Below, one piece after another: positions 45,227-59,650 of a stretch of 64,000 bases of DNA. Below the pieces are notes generated by a model. That model was not told the origin of the DNA, searched no databases, and saw only the letters and a list, made by a program, of their open reading frames with translations. This DNA comes from Collybiopsis luxurians FD-317 M1 (Eukaryota; Basidiomycota; Agaricomycetes; Agaricales; Omphalotaceae), in the NCBI GenBank assembly GCA_000827265.1, contig KN834779.1, forward strand, positions 126,679 to 190,678, read 5' to 3'. The position numbers were made by a program, and so were the translations under genes. The stretch's first letter is position 1; each line of letters starts with the position of its first letter.

Positions 45227-46353
45227 TTTTACCCTTGAAGAGCCATCAGTTATCTTAATTGCTCGCCTACGTACCCGTTATTTGCCATGTCTTCCTCCGC
45301 TCAGACTCCAAGTTGCAGCTCATCCTTTTCCTGTGCTAACCGTCAGAAAGCCACCTCGTTCCCACTCAATTCATTCCGTACATATGGGGATATTCTTCTC
45401 TCGATTTATGTTGTTTTGTTATTCGTTTGCTTTTTCGTACTCCTACGATCTCGTCTGGTCTTCAGCACTCGTTGTTACTGCTTTCTGTTCAATATGTTTT
45501 CGGTATCCTGCTTGTTTTTGTTCATGGTGCTAGCTACGCCGTATCCCTGTTTTGGATCTTACTCACTCTTGATCGTATACGTTTACCGATGTGTTCTGAT
45601 TTCATCATCTTCTACAACTCGTCTATGCTATCGTTTTGTTTTCATCGCCTCGCTATTATATTTTACTTTCAGTTCGCTTTCTTCAGTCTGTATCTCTGTC
45701 CTACCCGGTCCTCATGGAACACTGGGACATATTCCAATGTTATGCGCTAACTCGGATTTTGGAATGCCAGCGTTCGCACATACCGGCGACGATCAGCTTG
45801 AATGCCCAAGATATGACGCAGTCATGAAGATGTTGCACGAGATCGTCATGTTGAAAATCTTCGGACCCGACTTGTTACTGTGACGCCGCCGATAAAGAGC
45901 TTTTGATATAAAACTCGGAATCCTCTCAATTATCTTTGTGCTGCCTCGTGCCAAGGGAAGTTGCCACGCGTGCATGCTCGGTTTGCTGATAGAATGTCTC
46001 CACGTCTTAACATGTAGAGAAAGAACGAGTTAAGTCATCGTAGTATTGCAATAACAAGGACGGCTTTTGATTTTTTATCCCCGTTCTATAGTGCTTACCT
46101 CTTGAAAATAGTTCCCGAATTTATCTTCTCTCGTTTGTGAATCTAAGCGCTAGACACAAAGAAGGATCTGATGTATTATGATTCAAATATTAGACATTCT
46201 TGTGCTGAAATTGATGTGTAGATGGATTCATGTACACCATTTTCTCCCGGTAATGAATCCTAAAAATCTGCTTTGGCCTGCAGACTCAGAGTAGGCAAAG
46301 GAATTGAGGAACTTGAATTTGGTTTACCTATGGACCAAGTCGACCTCACAAAG
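45227..46353. other. Region with one hydrophobic open frame, not a confident gene
   Basis: A plus-strand frame at 45287-45883 would encode 198 residues with several hydrophobic, cysteine- and phenylalanine-rich stretches. All three plus frames are open over parts of this stretch, and composition (T-rich) explains the hydrophobicity. No copy retains the frame after 5TM copy 4. It is treated as probably non-coding 3' flank. Confidence 0.35.
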
Positions 46354-47006
46354 TTATGCCCAGCTCTTCAAAATCTCCGCGACTTCCTCCGCCGGAAGTC
46401 TGATCCTGGAGCTACAGTCCTTGAGCCAAGTGTCAAAGAACGACTGCGTGCTTTTCAAGGCAATCAAGCCACCTGCGACCAACCCTTTCAATCCTGCATT
46501 TCCCTCCCCGGGTACCGCAATCTCTGCCGTGGTGCCGATTTCGTCGCGCTTACCCTGTGCATACTCTCCTAGGCAAGGAGGTTCAATTTCACCACTGAGC
46601 CAGTGCTTAGGGTAGCGACGAGCGATAACGCGGTCAAATGCTCAAAAGAAAAATCATTGCCTGTGGCTCTCATATGAGCAAAGCGAGATGAACCTCGGGT
46701 CATCGATTCGAGATCGTCGCTCAACCAGACGATCTCAGCGATAGGATAGGATTTGAAAGGTTCTTGCCCTTGAAAGTGTATCGCTGCGAAGCAAGGTTTG
46801 TCGCCGAATATGACCTCGACCACAAGGAACTGGTGGGATGCCAACCCGGAGGACTTGGTGTATAGCGCGTCTTCAGGGGAGGTGATTCTGTACGCTGATA
46901 CAGAAGTGATTGATGCTCGTCTGACTCGGTCGTCTACGGTGTTGGAGACATACTCGACGAGCTCGAGGACGTGGTAGGCGTTTGCTGTGGATATTCCTGG
47001 GAGCAT
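46354..47006 (-). CDS. Hypothetical protein, 199 aa
   Basis: Exons 47006-46694 and 46640-46354; the 53-bp intron (donor GTTCAT, acceptor after CTTTTGAG) is the only join that keeps the frame open. The product starts MLPGISTANAYHVLELVEYVSN and contains FLVVEVIFGDKPCFAAIHFQGQEPF, IVWLSDDLESMTRAFDRVIARRYPKHW, GLVAGGLIALKSTQSFFDTWLKDC and ends EEVAEILKSWA. It looks soluble and has no recognised domain. A decayed counterpart lies at 41.87-42.09 kb. Confidence 0.55.
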
Positions 47007-49417
<2,411 letters not shown>

Positions 49418-50852
49418 ACAGATGGGGACCGTGGACGGTGTAGTGTTGATGTTGAGGCTTGACATCCCCCATCTCATTCGTCCTAAAGAAAATTGCTCGC
49501 TATGCTAGATTATCGGTGACTAGTGATTACAATTAAAAAGTCGCGATGGAATATATCTTATTTCTTTCTCAACTTAATATAGACAGTCTTGTACAGCTGT
49601 CGTCTGAGCGTATGGGCCCGAGCTATATCTAGGATGAGGGGTAGGCGTATAGCCGTGATCACTGCCTTATCTCACTTTTGCGGGCCTACTATTCACTATG
49701 TACCAGAGTCGAACGTTGATACCGGAACAGGAGTCTTTTTCAAGTGCTCAAACAGTGATTTTTCACCTATCAGTGCCGGTCAGCATGGAAAATACTAGAT
49801 TCTTTTCATGTTTCGGAGATTATGCTAACTATGTCAGTTAGAAGCTTTTGATATCCATCCATGGACCTCAAATGATGCGATCCCTCCTCAAGAATCAAAG
49901 GAATGAAGGTAGTGAAAAGTTAATGGCCTTCAGAAAGCGCCGGTCCGAGTATCAAGTATCAACTCCCGCCATTTTAGCGTTCACGCTCGGGAGATGGCTG
50001 GCCTAACCTTGAGACCTCCAAAATTTTTTCAATTTTGAAGCTTAAGATGTCTATTTCTCAAGTCAGCGGAGTAAAACCAAGAACTACAATTTTATTTCTA
50101 TACCAACATTTTCGATATACACTCAATCTCCGGTACATTGATAGTAGGGATAAACCTTGTAAAGGCGGGATATAGATTGGGTGGCTTTGGTGGTGCCTGA
50201 CGTTTGACTTTAAGCAAGCTTCAAGCGGGTTGGTTAGGAAACTAACTTCGGGATGAAATGACATGCGTCCCGAAGTTGATATCTCCCAGCCGACGGATGT
50301 CCCTTTTTAGGGAACTATCCATGGCTGACGGTGTTGTCAGGCCTTTCGAACACTGCGCAGTTTCCAGAACAGGAACGTTTTGCTGCTTTTAGTTGGCTAA
50401 CATAACGAAGCAGTGCTCGTGGATTAGCATCAAACATTTATCGTAAAGACCGTGACACCCATGAAGACATTGCCCCGAATTGCGTAGCAGAAAGCAGTTC
50501 AATTGTCCCTCACACGGTTGCCCATTCTGTATTGAGGATTTTACTGCGCGCATTGGACATTAGACATATTGTCAACGTGGTATCCATCCGTCCAGGGCGC
50601 TCGCGGTAAGATAGGGTGAAATGCACTGTGTCTTCAAGAAGTCTTCAACGAGGTGACAAATGTATAAAATGGATGCAAGTTTGGGTGGATGTTTTATCGT
50701 TTCTTCTTTGTCTTCCTTTTACCTTTTACTTGCTCCCCCCTCCAGATTGACTGTAACTGTTGGACGGACTCTCGTAGACCCGTAGAGCCTACAACTGCGT
50801 CGATTTTATTCTTCTATTTTTTTTCTTTCTTCTATCCTTTGCATCGCCCAAG
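49418..50852. other. Intergenic, no gene recognised
   Basis: A 1.4-kb stretch between two plus-strand genes. Short frames show no motif. A T-rich leader (50810-50830) precedes the RTA1 gene. No repeat shared with other parts of the window was noticed. Confidence 0.5.
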
Positions 50853-52233
50853 ATGAGCTCGTCCTCGAACACAACTAATATCGATCTCGAAAGTCCATAC
50901 GGATATGTTCCTACGTTCTCCATTTGCATCCTGTTCATCGCCTTGTTCGCGGTGACAACGAGTGAGTATTCTTCAATTTTAGCCCTGCGTCTAGATGCAT
51001 TATCACTTTGTATCTGACAAATTCCTGACTTATTCTGTCCAGGCATTCAATTCATCCATGCATTTATCGTCCGTCAATGGTTCCTCTTACCAACCATGGT
51101 TCTTGCTGGATGTGGCGAGATCCTTGGATGGTCTGGACGGCTGTGGTCGAATAGAAATCTCTTTGCACGCGATCCTTATATTATGCAGTAGGTCGACTCG
51201 TCCTTTTGTGTAAATGTGTGACGGAATATTTACCTTGTGTAGAATTGCTTGTCTTATCATATCGCCGACGCCCCTATTGGGTGCCCATTTTATTATTTTC
51301 GGTCGATTGGTACAGATACTGGGATCCCAGTACAGTCGGTTCAAACCGAGACTCTGTAAGTGTTTTTTCTCCCGTTTGGGTTCCTAATACGATGGTGTTT
51401 ACGTGACGTTGCTTTCAGATTCGAGGATTTTTCTCTCATGTGTACGTGTGCATTAGAATTCAGAAGCAAGCGCGAAGTTACTTACGTTGTTTTAGGATAT
51501 TATATCCCTCGTAGTACAAGCTGTTGGAGGTGGAATGACTGCGAGTGCCATCACTGATTCCGCGGTCAACCTCGTGAGTTTCTTTTCAAACATCTGAGCC
51601 AGAAAACAAGTCTGACCGATCTTTGCTACAGGGAACGAACATCATGCTTGCGGGTATTGCGATTCAACTTGGTTCGTTGACGCACTATATGCTCCCTGAT
51701 TCTTGCTGAGCATGTTCTACCTTGTCTAATTATACAGCTATCCTCGTCGGGTTTTCGGCAACTGCCTGTGAATTTGTGTATCGCTACAACAAGGATAAGC
51801 CTTTTCGCAATGAACCGGGGGAGAAGATTGGCTACATGGATAAGAGGAGAAAAGTAGGCCTCTACGCTGTTTTCTTCGCGACTTTCTGCTTGTTCATTCG
51901 GTGTGTGCTTTCGGATAACGTCTATTTGACATGATATACTAACGTCCTTCCAGAGCTGTCTACCGGTTAATCGAACTCGGTGATGGATGGAACGGTACTG
52001 TGATTAAGACTCAATGGTCATTCGGTATGTCGAGACTCTTATTACTGACCCCGTTTACCTATTTGTTTTTCTGATCGGTACGCATAGACATATTCGATTC
52101 GACAATGGTTTGCATCGCAATGTACACCTGGAACTTCGTTCCGAGTAGCTGGATTCTCGCTGATCACCAAAATCCCAATGAGCTCGAAATGAGACATTCT
52201 AGTTCTAGCGAGCCGCTTAAGCCCAAATATTGA
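50853..52233 (+). CDS. RTA1-like (lipid-translocating exporter family) membrane protein
   Basis: Predicted seven-helix membrane protein of 295 aa in the fungal RTA1 family, linked in yeast to lipid movement and resistance to toxic lipophilic compounds. Nine exons: 50853-50961, 51043-51187, 51243-51355, 51419-51441, 51496-51573, 51632-51671, 51738-51900, 51954-52024 and 52088-52233; exon 4 is only 23 bases. Family marks are SPYGYVPT at the start, EILGWSGRLWSNRN, PTPLLGAHFIIFGRLVQILG, DIISLVVQAVGGGMTA, IFFATFCLFIRAVYRLIELGDGW and DSTMVCIAMYTWNFVPSSWIL (the last helix). The C-terminus is polar (HQNPNELEMRHSSSSEPLKPKY). The first exon joins at a phase-1 intron. All junctions are GT-AG. Confidence 0.92.
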
Positions 52234-52490
52234 GTGATACCCTTTATTGGTGGCCCTCCTTCGTTTATTTTCCATGGACTTGGATTTTATGTTAGGTTAT
52301 TCTTTGTAATGTAACGACTTGATTTTATAGAGACATTGGTGTCCGATATGAGTATGAAGTACCGATAAGGAGTCGCGTAGTAAAGTAGAAAAGGGGGAGC
52401 AACCGTCATGAAACGAGTCAAGCCTGTCTCGTTGATCAATCCTCGATATTAATGCATCGCTCCACCTTCACGAGTACCGCTTTTTCAACA

Positions 52491-54643
52491 TTATTTTGCT
52501 GATCCAAAGTTCCCCCGCTCTAACAAACGGATCAGCAAAAGGTGAGAGGGTAATCTAATAAAAGGAACCTTCGACTGAGTGCCATTTGACCCAGATAGAT
52601 CTGAACCAGATAAATCAGACAGCTCGTGCAAATGTGGGGGGCAATGCACTGGATTAGCATTCCCTATCCGAAAATTCCGAAGATTAGAATCAAAATCGCC
52701 AGAAGTGAACCAGCCGGACCCAGCGCGACGTTCCTGCAGATGTTCTCGTACGTTGAGAGTTGCCAGGATAGAATTAGTGTAGACTGTAAATTTAGATTCA
52801 AAATGTTGTAACAAGCTTCATAAGGCTGATATTTACGTCGTGGCAGCATGAAGTAGAACGGTATCTCGATGTTTGTTCCAGGATAAGCAGCGGCAGTAGA
52901 AAGCACCAAGATAGCACAGAAGCTGTAGCAAATGTTGGTGGAAAATTCGGTGGCATATAAAGACTATTCAAGGACTTTACCTCGAGACGATTCCAGCTGT
53001 CACACTGAATATCATCTGTACGTAAGCGAAGTGTGAGCAGGTAACCCAGATGGTTTTGAAGCGCACATACGACGGAACGAAGTAAGTGATTTGTCCTTGG
53101 GTAGATGATGTCAGCAGATACGGGTGGCGGATGTCAATCTCTCACCTCCTGAATGCACCACTTGAGAATGTCCTTTGAAATCTGTGAAGGGAGAAAACAA
53201 TCGCAGAAGTAATGAGAATATCGCAGGTGGCGCCGAGAGAATTGACGATGATTGCGAATGGCTATTATGTCAACATTTCGAACGCTGAGCGACTGAGAAC
53301 GACCTGTGAGGAGTCTTATGCTCACCCCCAATACAGAAGTAAGTTCTTCAGCAGAAAGATCGGCTCTAATAAATATGAGTTGATTCCTATTTTTTGTGAA
53401 AATTCTGAAGGAAAGCATACGCTCGGACAACAAAATCTAGAGAATTTATTGAACTTCAGCATCGGAATTAATCAAGTTAAACGCGTGAATTTACAAAGGA
53501 AAAAACCTTCCGATGATTGCAAGTCAGCGACGTTTGGACACATGTTACTCTTCGCTCACCGAATTGAACAAGAGAGATTGCCCACTAGAAGAGAGATCTC
53601 ACTGTAAGTACTCGAAAAAAGAGACTAGAAACACGTACGATCCCACCGGAAAAACATAAACTCCTGCTCACTGCCATCGATTTGAGAATGCATGAATTTC
53701 ACTACGAGTCAACACCCTCACATTTCCAAACTCTCCAAACATAAAAGCTAATGATGTCCCGAAATGAAGGGTAATTCAAGAGATAGAGAACAAGCTCACC
53801 CTTGAGCAATGACTGTGACGAGACCCTAAAAACCCACGACACCAGGGTTAGCAGTCAAGAGGAACCCGAAGACTGAGGTTCTCACTGTCGGACAAGCCAT
53901 TCCCTGGTGTTTTGATCATTAAAACCGAGCGCATGTTTAGGTTCAGTGCAGATCACCCACATAGTAACTCCTGCAAACGGATGGTCAGCGATCTGCGGTC
54001 ATTAAGTACATGTTGATCACCGGCCAACCAAGTCCAAAAGGAAATCACGGTATGGCTTCTTACAAAAACAATAGATTACTCCGTCACTTACCAAGGAAGG
54101 TTGTCGAGGGCAGCCAAATTTCCAAAATTGGTGACACAATAAACGTATACTAGTAAATATTTTCCTCAGCATCCATCCATGTTGTCGATGCTGCCCGGAG
54201 GGTGGAATATACTCACACCAATGACTGATGCTGAGCTGATGCACCAGATCTAAAAGGACAAGGATAATGACCTAGGGTAGGCGTTTCGTGAGAGCCCAAG
54301 TATAGAGTCGTATGGGCAGACATACGATTGATTTGAGCCATCGCGCATCTGAGTGGTCCGAGTCGCGCCCTCGAGTAGAACTGAAGTAGACCCAAGTCTG
54401 AGAGAGAGTAACTGCAGTGGGATATGAAGCGATTTTCCAATGTTTCTTGTACAGAGCCACGTGCCTCCGTTCAAACTGAGGAAAGAGTGGTTAGATGCAC
54501 TTTTCCTGAAGGAAGGCAGAAATTCACGTACACCGTGGCGAATATAAGACCAATGAAGAGCGCTCCCAATCTGCCAATATATGAGAAAGTGTCAAGACAG
54601 CTGAAAAGTGGGCGCACGTATTATCCAAGGTGGCCTGAACCAT
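52491..54643 (-). CDS. DUF6534-like membrane protein, copy 1
   Basis: Integral membrane protein of the basidiomycete-expanded DUF6534 type; function unknown. It is split into many short exons. Order on the minus strand: ATG at 54643 with ATLDNT joined to LGALFIGLIFAT; SQTWVYFSSTRGRDSDHSDARWLKSI; IWCISSASVIG; YVYCVTNFGNLAALDNLPW; GLVTVIAQ joined to AFYVWRVWK and LSRS; PFAIIVNSLGATCDILITSAIVFSLHR; TNHLLRSV; MIFSVTAGIVS; CAILVLSTAAAYPGTNIEIPFYFMLPR; and LYTNSILATLNVREHLQE. The final part runs to the stop at 52491 (LLERGNFGSAK). The marks FYVWRVWK, the helix ending LHR, and the YTNSxLATLNxR end are typical. The exon after LIFAT could not be joined cleanly, so a small exon may be missed or a defect may exist. 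It is the first of three copies. Confidence 0.7.
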
Positions 54644-55739
54644 TATTCCCTTTTAGCAGCGCAGCAAGCAAGGATACAACTAGCTTCTACTAACTTTTGA
54701 GGGGGGAAATGGATGCCTTTGAGGGCAAGGCCAGCCGACGTTTTTATACCAGCCGTCTTGCAGATTTTATGCAGAGCACAAAATAAAGATACGAAATAAA
54801 GTTTTGTAACAAGTGTATTGAGCATTGTTCGGATCGCCCGAAATAGTATAGCGTGGCCGAAGAGACATTAAGCATGGGGTGTTAACGTTCTGGGGACCTT
54901 GAAGCGTGCGTCCGCTCATTTAATTTGTCCGTTTGAACTGTAGTGCGCGAATTGGGGATCTATGTAATCTGAGAACGGGGGCGTTACCGAAGGGACACTT
55001 TCCCAAAAACTGTATACATACGTACATAGCAAGTGTTGCCTTCACTTTGACCCTGGAAGTCACGATGGTATATTACAGTCGCGATAGATTCAAGGTGTAC
55101 TAGGTGCTCGAGAAGTAATTGGGCGTCCCAATGGCAATAACGGACGCGATGGGAGACAATGTACCAATCGTTTGAATAAAAATTTATCTTTCATCCCCCT
55201 TATCACTGGTACTAGCGCAGGGTTGCAGACGTAGTCGCTGAAGTGACAGGACCCCGATTATTCAATATGTATTTGAGATTAAGACAGCGTGATGTAAAAA
55301 GATCGAGTTAGGGAACTTGCCATTCGGTTCAAATTTAACTTCTCAAGGTTTTATGCTAGTCATCTTTTTGAACGCCTAGTTCTTCACTCGAGCTTCCTAC
55401 CCTGTGGTGGAAAGAGTAGACCTGCGATGGATCAGAGAATAAGATCTAAGAAAAGAGCGGCACCCTTGAACTTTCCTACATACATTTCTCTGTTTTGAAT
55501 TCGAGACGGGCTTTCAAGGAACAGGGTCATCGCTTGCTGGAACACTGGAACAAGAATCTGTTTGAGGAATAATTCTTGACAATCAGCGAAATGCATACGG
55601 ACATACACATGTATACACACTGTCATCGTCAAGAAATTGCTTCGCGCTGCAAAGCTCACAGACTCAGTAACAAGTCAAAAACCCACGACATATTGTAGCC
55701 ATAAAATGTCGCGTAATACCTTACCTCCCAGTCCCAACC
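54644..55739. repeat. Intergenic part of the DUF6534/MYND duplicated unit
   Basis: Non-coding. Bases about 55215-55310 match 59360-59450 ('gtcgctgaagtgacagg' followed by accccgatt in both). This shows that the duplication covers intergenic DNA as well as genes. Confidence 0.55.
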
Positions 55740-56300
55740 AGCGCCTTCTCCCTCGCTACCCCAACTGGATCGACAAACTTTTCTGGCGCATCGCATAAAG
55801 ACTCAAACTACCTATTCATGCCATTCGACTCGATTCGACCATGCCTGCAACACACGAACTCCTTACGCTTGTACTCTCTGTTCATCGTGTAAGGTTCTAG
55901 AATAAGCAGGACCGAAGATGATAGAAGTTTGATCCCCGTTTCGGTGCAGGGTGGGCTGGACCCGGGAAAGAGATGGCGTTTGTAGAAGTGCAGAAGGGAT
56001 TAAAAGATGGACGTGCGCTTGGTTTGTAAGGTCTGTTCGACGATGTATTTGATAAAGGTCGTGTCGCAGAGGTTACTTTGGAAAGATAGTGCTAGATGGG
56101 GACCAAATTTCTTCGTTGTACGGACTTTGCGAATGTTGTGCGAATGTTGTACGTAGGACATACCACGAGGGGAGGACGAGGATACTCTTGCTCCGCAAAC
56201 CCGCCGGTGGCCCGCATTCGCTACAGTCGCTTTTGGTTCGGCAACGAGAACAGATTTGAATAAAGTGATGTTATTCAGGAGTGGTGAGACACTTCATACC
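55740..56300 (-). pseudogene. Decayed MYND-gene 3' end, copy 1
   Basis: Matches the last two exons of the intact MYND gene (60299-59651) on the same strand. The zinc-finger exon is still recognisable (ICSRCRT-like) but is frameshifted, the region TSCTETGIKLLSSSVL-like is present, and several stops interrupt it. The 5' two-thirds of the gene is absent. Confidence 0.7.
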
Positions 56301-56753
56301 AGGAAGAAAAAAATCCTGCAAAAATACTGACCTAAAATCGTCAACGAGTGGTGGTTTTTTCGGTGCCTGTCCCTTTTAACTCGAAAGTCTCGTCAATCCC
56401 CTTGAGTGATACCCATGTTCATGGCCTTTCTTTGTTACTTCTTTGATACAATGGGCTTGTATGAACTCGGTATTTATCTTAAATTATTCTCTGTAACATA
56501 ACGACTTGATTTTATGGAGAAATCATTGTCCCTTACGAGTATCAGGTATTAGAGAGAGCAGCAAAGCAAAGTTAAATGGTAGGGACCACCGCCATAGAAT
56601 GCGCTAACTTGGCTTGTTCGGTTGATCAATCTTCGTTCGTAGCCAAGATTAGTAAATTACCTTACCTTCATAAACACAACCTTTCACTATCATTCTGTAC
56701 CTCCAAACTTACCCCGCTCTAATAAAGATATCAGTGCAAGGTAAGATGACGGT
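56301..56753. repeat. Intergenic part of the duplicated unit
   Basis: Bases 56400-56650 match 52225-52455 and 62945-63205. The 52.2-kb copy begins right after the RTA1 stop codon, so the duplicated unit has taken in the 3' flank of that gene. Confidence 0.6.
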
Positions 56754-58819
56754 CTAAAAAATAACCTTCTGTGTGCAATCTTGCCTAGATGATAAATTGT
56801 CCAGCTCGTGTAATTCATTTGGCCGATATACAGAATGAGCATTTCCAAGCTGAAAATTGGAATCAAAGTCACCAGAAGTGAACCAGCCGGACCCAGTGTT
56901 ATGCTCCTGCAGATGGTCTCGCACGTTGAGTGTCGCCAGGATAGAGTTGGTATAGACTGCAAACATAAATTCAGAATTGTGCAACAAAGCTCCGTAAGGC
57001 GACCATTTACGTCGTGGCAGCACTAAGTAGAAGGGGAACTCGATATTTGTCCCAGGATAGACAACGGAAAAGGAAAGCACCAAGATAGCACAGACACTGT
57101 CGCAAATGTGTATGGAAAATTCGTTGGCATATGAAAACTCTTGGAGGACTTTACCTCGAGACGATTCCGGCTGTCACACTAAAGATCATCTGTACAAAAA
57201 GCGCGGTGTAAGATGTTGGCGCAGATAGCTTCAATTGAAATGCACGTACGACAGAAAGAAGCAAGTGGTTTGTCCTTGGGTAGATATTAGAAGGTACCGT
57301 GGTTGGATACGTCAATCTCCCACCTCTTGAGTGCACCTCTTGAGAACGTCTTTTGGAATTTATGAAGGAAGAAAACAATCGCGGAGGCAATGAGAATATC
57401 ACAGGCGGCTCCGAGAGAATTTATGAGAATCGTATATGGCTAATAGGTTGAAATCTCGTATACTGAGCGATTGAGAGTCACCTAGAAGAAGTCTTTTACT
57501 TACCTCCAATACGGTTGAAAGTTCTTCGGGAGAAAGATGGGTTCTAGCGAGCGCAAGTCGATTCTTGTTCTCCGCAAAAATTCAGGTGGAAAGCGTACGC
57601 TCGGACAGCAAAATCTAAAGGGAGTTTCAACATAGCGATAATCCGGGTAAAAATGAATTTACACGATAAAAAACCTTCCGATAATTGGAAGTCAGCGACC
57701 TTTAGACACATGTTACTCTATTGCTCACCGAATTGAGCAAGTGAGATTACCAACTGGATGAGAGCCTATCAATCGAGTCATTCAAGTACAGAGACCAAAG
57801 ATACATACGATTACACCGGTAAGGCATAAGTTCTTGCTCACTGGAACTGACTTGAGAATAGATTCGGAATTTGAGTATGAGTCGTCGTCCTCACATTTCC
57901 ATACTCTCCAAACATAAAAGCTAAGGATATCCTAAATTGAAGCATTATTCTGTAAGATTGGGAACGAGCTCACCTCTGGGTCATAATTGTAATGAGACCC
58001 TAGAAATCAGCCATGTCATGGTTAGCAGTCAAACTCACAGATCGAGATTCTCACTGTTGAGAACGAGATTCCCTAGTGATTCCATCTTCAATTTCAAAAC
58101 CGCGCGCCATGTTCAAGATCAGTGCAAATCACCCACATAGGAGCTCCTGCCAACGAATGATCAGCGATCTGTGGGGACCTAGAATATGCTAGCCACTGGC
58201 CAAACAAGTGCGAACGGTATAGCCGAGTCTTCCAAACACAACAGATTACTGCATCACTTACTTAGGAAGCTTGCTTGAGAAGGCTGCCAAATCACCAAAA
58301 TTGGTGACACAGTAGTAGTATACTAGTACCCATTTTCCTCAGCAAAATCCATATCAATGATACTGCCAGTTAGCATATACTTACGCCAATGACTGATGCT
58401 GAGCTGGTGCGCCAGGTCTAAAAGTACAAGGATAACAACCTACATAGGGTAGCCGTTCCATGAGCATTCAAATACAGAGTTGTATCCGTAGACATACCAT
58501 TGATTTGAGCCATCGTGAATCTGAGCGGTCCGAGTTACGGCATCGAGCAGAACCAAAGTAGACCCACGTTTGAGAATATGACACTGCAGTGAGATGTGAA
58601 GCAATCCATCGATAGTTCGTGTATAGTTACATGCCTCCGTTCAAACTAAGGAAAGGGGTGTTGGATACATTTTCCCTAAAGGAATGAGGGAATTTGCTTA
58701 CATCGTGGTGAATACAAGGCCTATGAACAATGCTCCCAATCTGGCAGCATATAAGAAAGTGTCGAAACAGTCGAGAAATGAGCACACGTATTATCCAAAG
58801 TCGGCTGAACATGGACCAT
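56754..58819 (-). CDS. DUF6534-like membrane protein, copy 2
   Basis: Second copy of the DUF6534-like gene. The ATG at 58819 gives MVHVQPTLDNT, joined across a 46-bp intron to LGALFIGLVFTT. SQTWVYFGSARCRNSDRSDSRWLKSM follows, then the same series of short exons as in copy 1. The last two exons give VVYPGTNIEFPFYLVLPR and YTNSILATLNVRDHLQEHNTGSGWFTSGDFDSNFQLG, and the stop is at 56754. The intron between them (about 60 bp) is open and in frame in this copy. Middle exons carry more differences than in copy 1 (for example, part of the DICTSAIV-like helix and its neighbours), and I could not confirm every junction, so a defect is possible. Confidence 0.6.
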
Positions 58820-59650
58820 TATTCCCTTTTCTTCGCAGCACAGCAAGCAAGAACAGAACCTTGTTGAAAAGGGGGAGGATGATGCCTTTGAGTACTCGGC
58901 CAACCAATGCTTTATACCTACCAGATTAAGGTTAAATGAGTTATGCAACAAGTGTATTGGCCTTTCGAATAGCCAGAAGTAGTATAGCGCGGTCGAAGAG
59001 ACGTTCTTAGAGATTCCCGCTCTTTATTGGTCCGTTAGATCTGTAGAACACTAAATGGCAATCTTTGCCTATCTGGAAACAGGGTCACCACTGAAGCCTG
59101 GACAACTGCGCAAGAAGTAAATACTTAAGTATGTACACATGTATCTGGAATTGCTGTCAGGTCGATGTCGGAAGGTACGATGGTATCTCATACAAGGCGC
59201 ATCGGGTGCTTGAAGCCCGAGGGATCACAGTGGGTATCCTCACAGCAATGGCAGACGTGGTGGGAATTCAGCGGGTGTTCATTCAAAGGACAAGTCGCGG
59301 CCTTCAAGGTACTTGAGGGTTTGAATAAGTTCCATCTTGATCACTGGCGCCACATAGCGCAGTCTGCAAACGTACATAGTCGCTGAAGTGAAGTGACAGG
59401 ACCCCGATTGTTCAGCATTTGAGGTTTCGGACGGCGTGATGTAAGAACAAACCATTCAATTCTTCTTTAAGGTTTTATACGTGATATTAGTGCAGGATGG
59501 AGAACCTACACATGTCATGGACACAGATTGTTTATAACGGTTTTCAAAGTATTAAGCAGTAGCTTTTCAATCAGCACCTGCAAATGTATATACATATACA
59601 TTGTCATCGCTAAGAAAACTCGCTTCAGAACAAATTCAGCGCTGCAAACC
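58820..59650. repeat. Intergenic part of the duplicated unit
   Basis: Similar to 54660-55690 in several blocks. No gene is recognised. It contains the 3' end of the intact MYND gene at its right edge. Confidence 0.5.

Noticed and set aside
45287..45883. 198-codon frame that looks like a multi-helix membrane protein
   Set aside because: T-rich composition makes it hydrophobic in any frame, other frames are open as well, and the frame is not kept after 5TM copy 4.
53212..53607. 131-codon plus-strand frame
   Set aside because: It is antisense to exons and introns of DUF6534-like copy 1, whose exon series explains the region.
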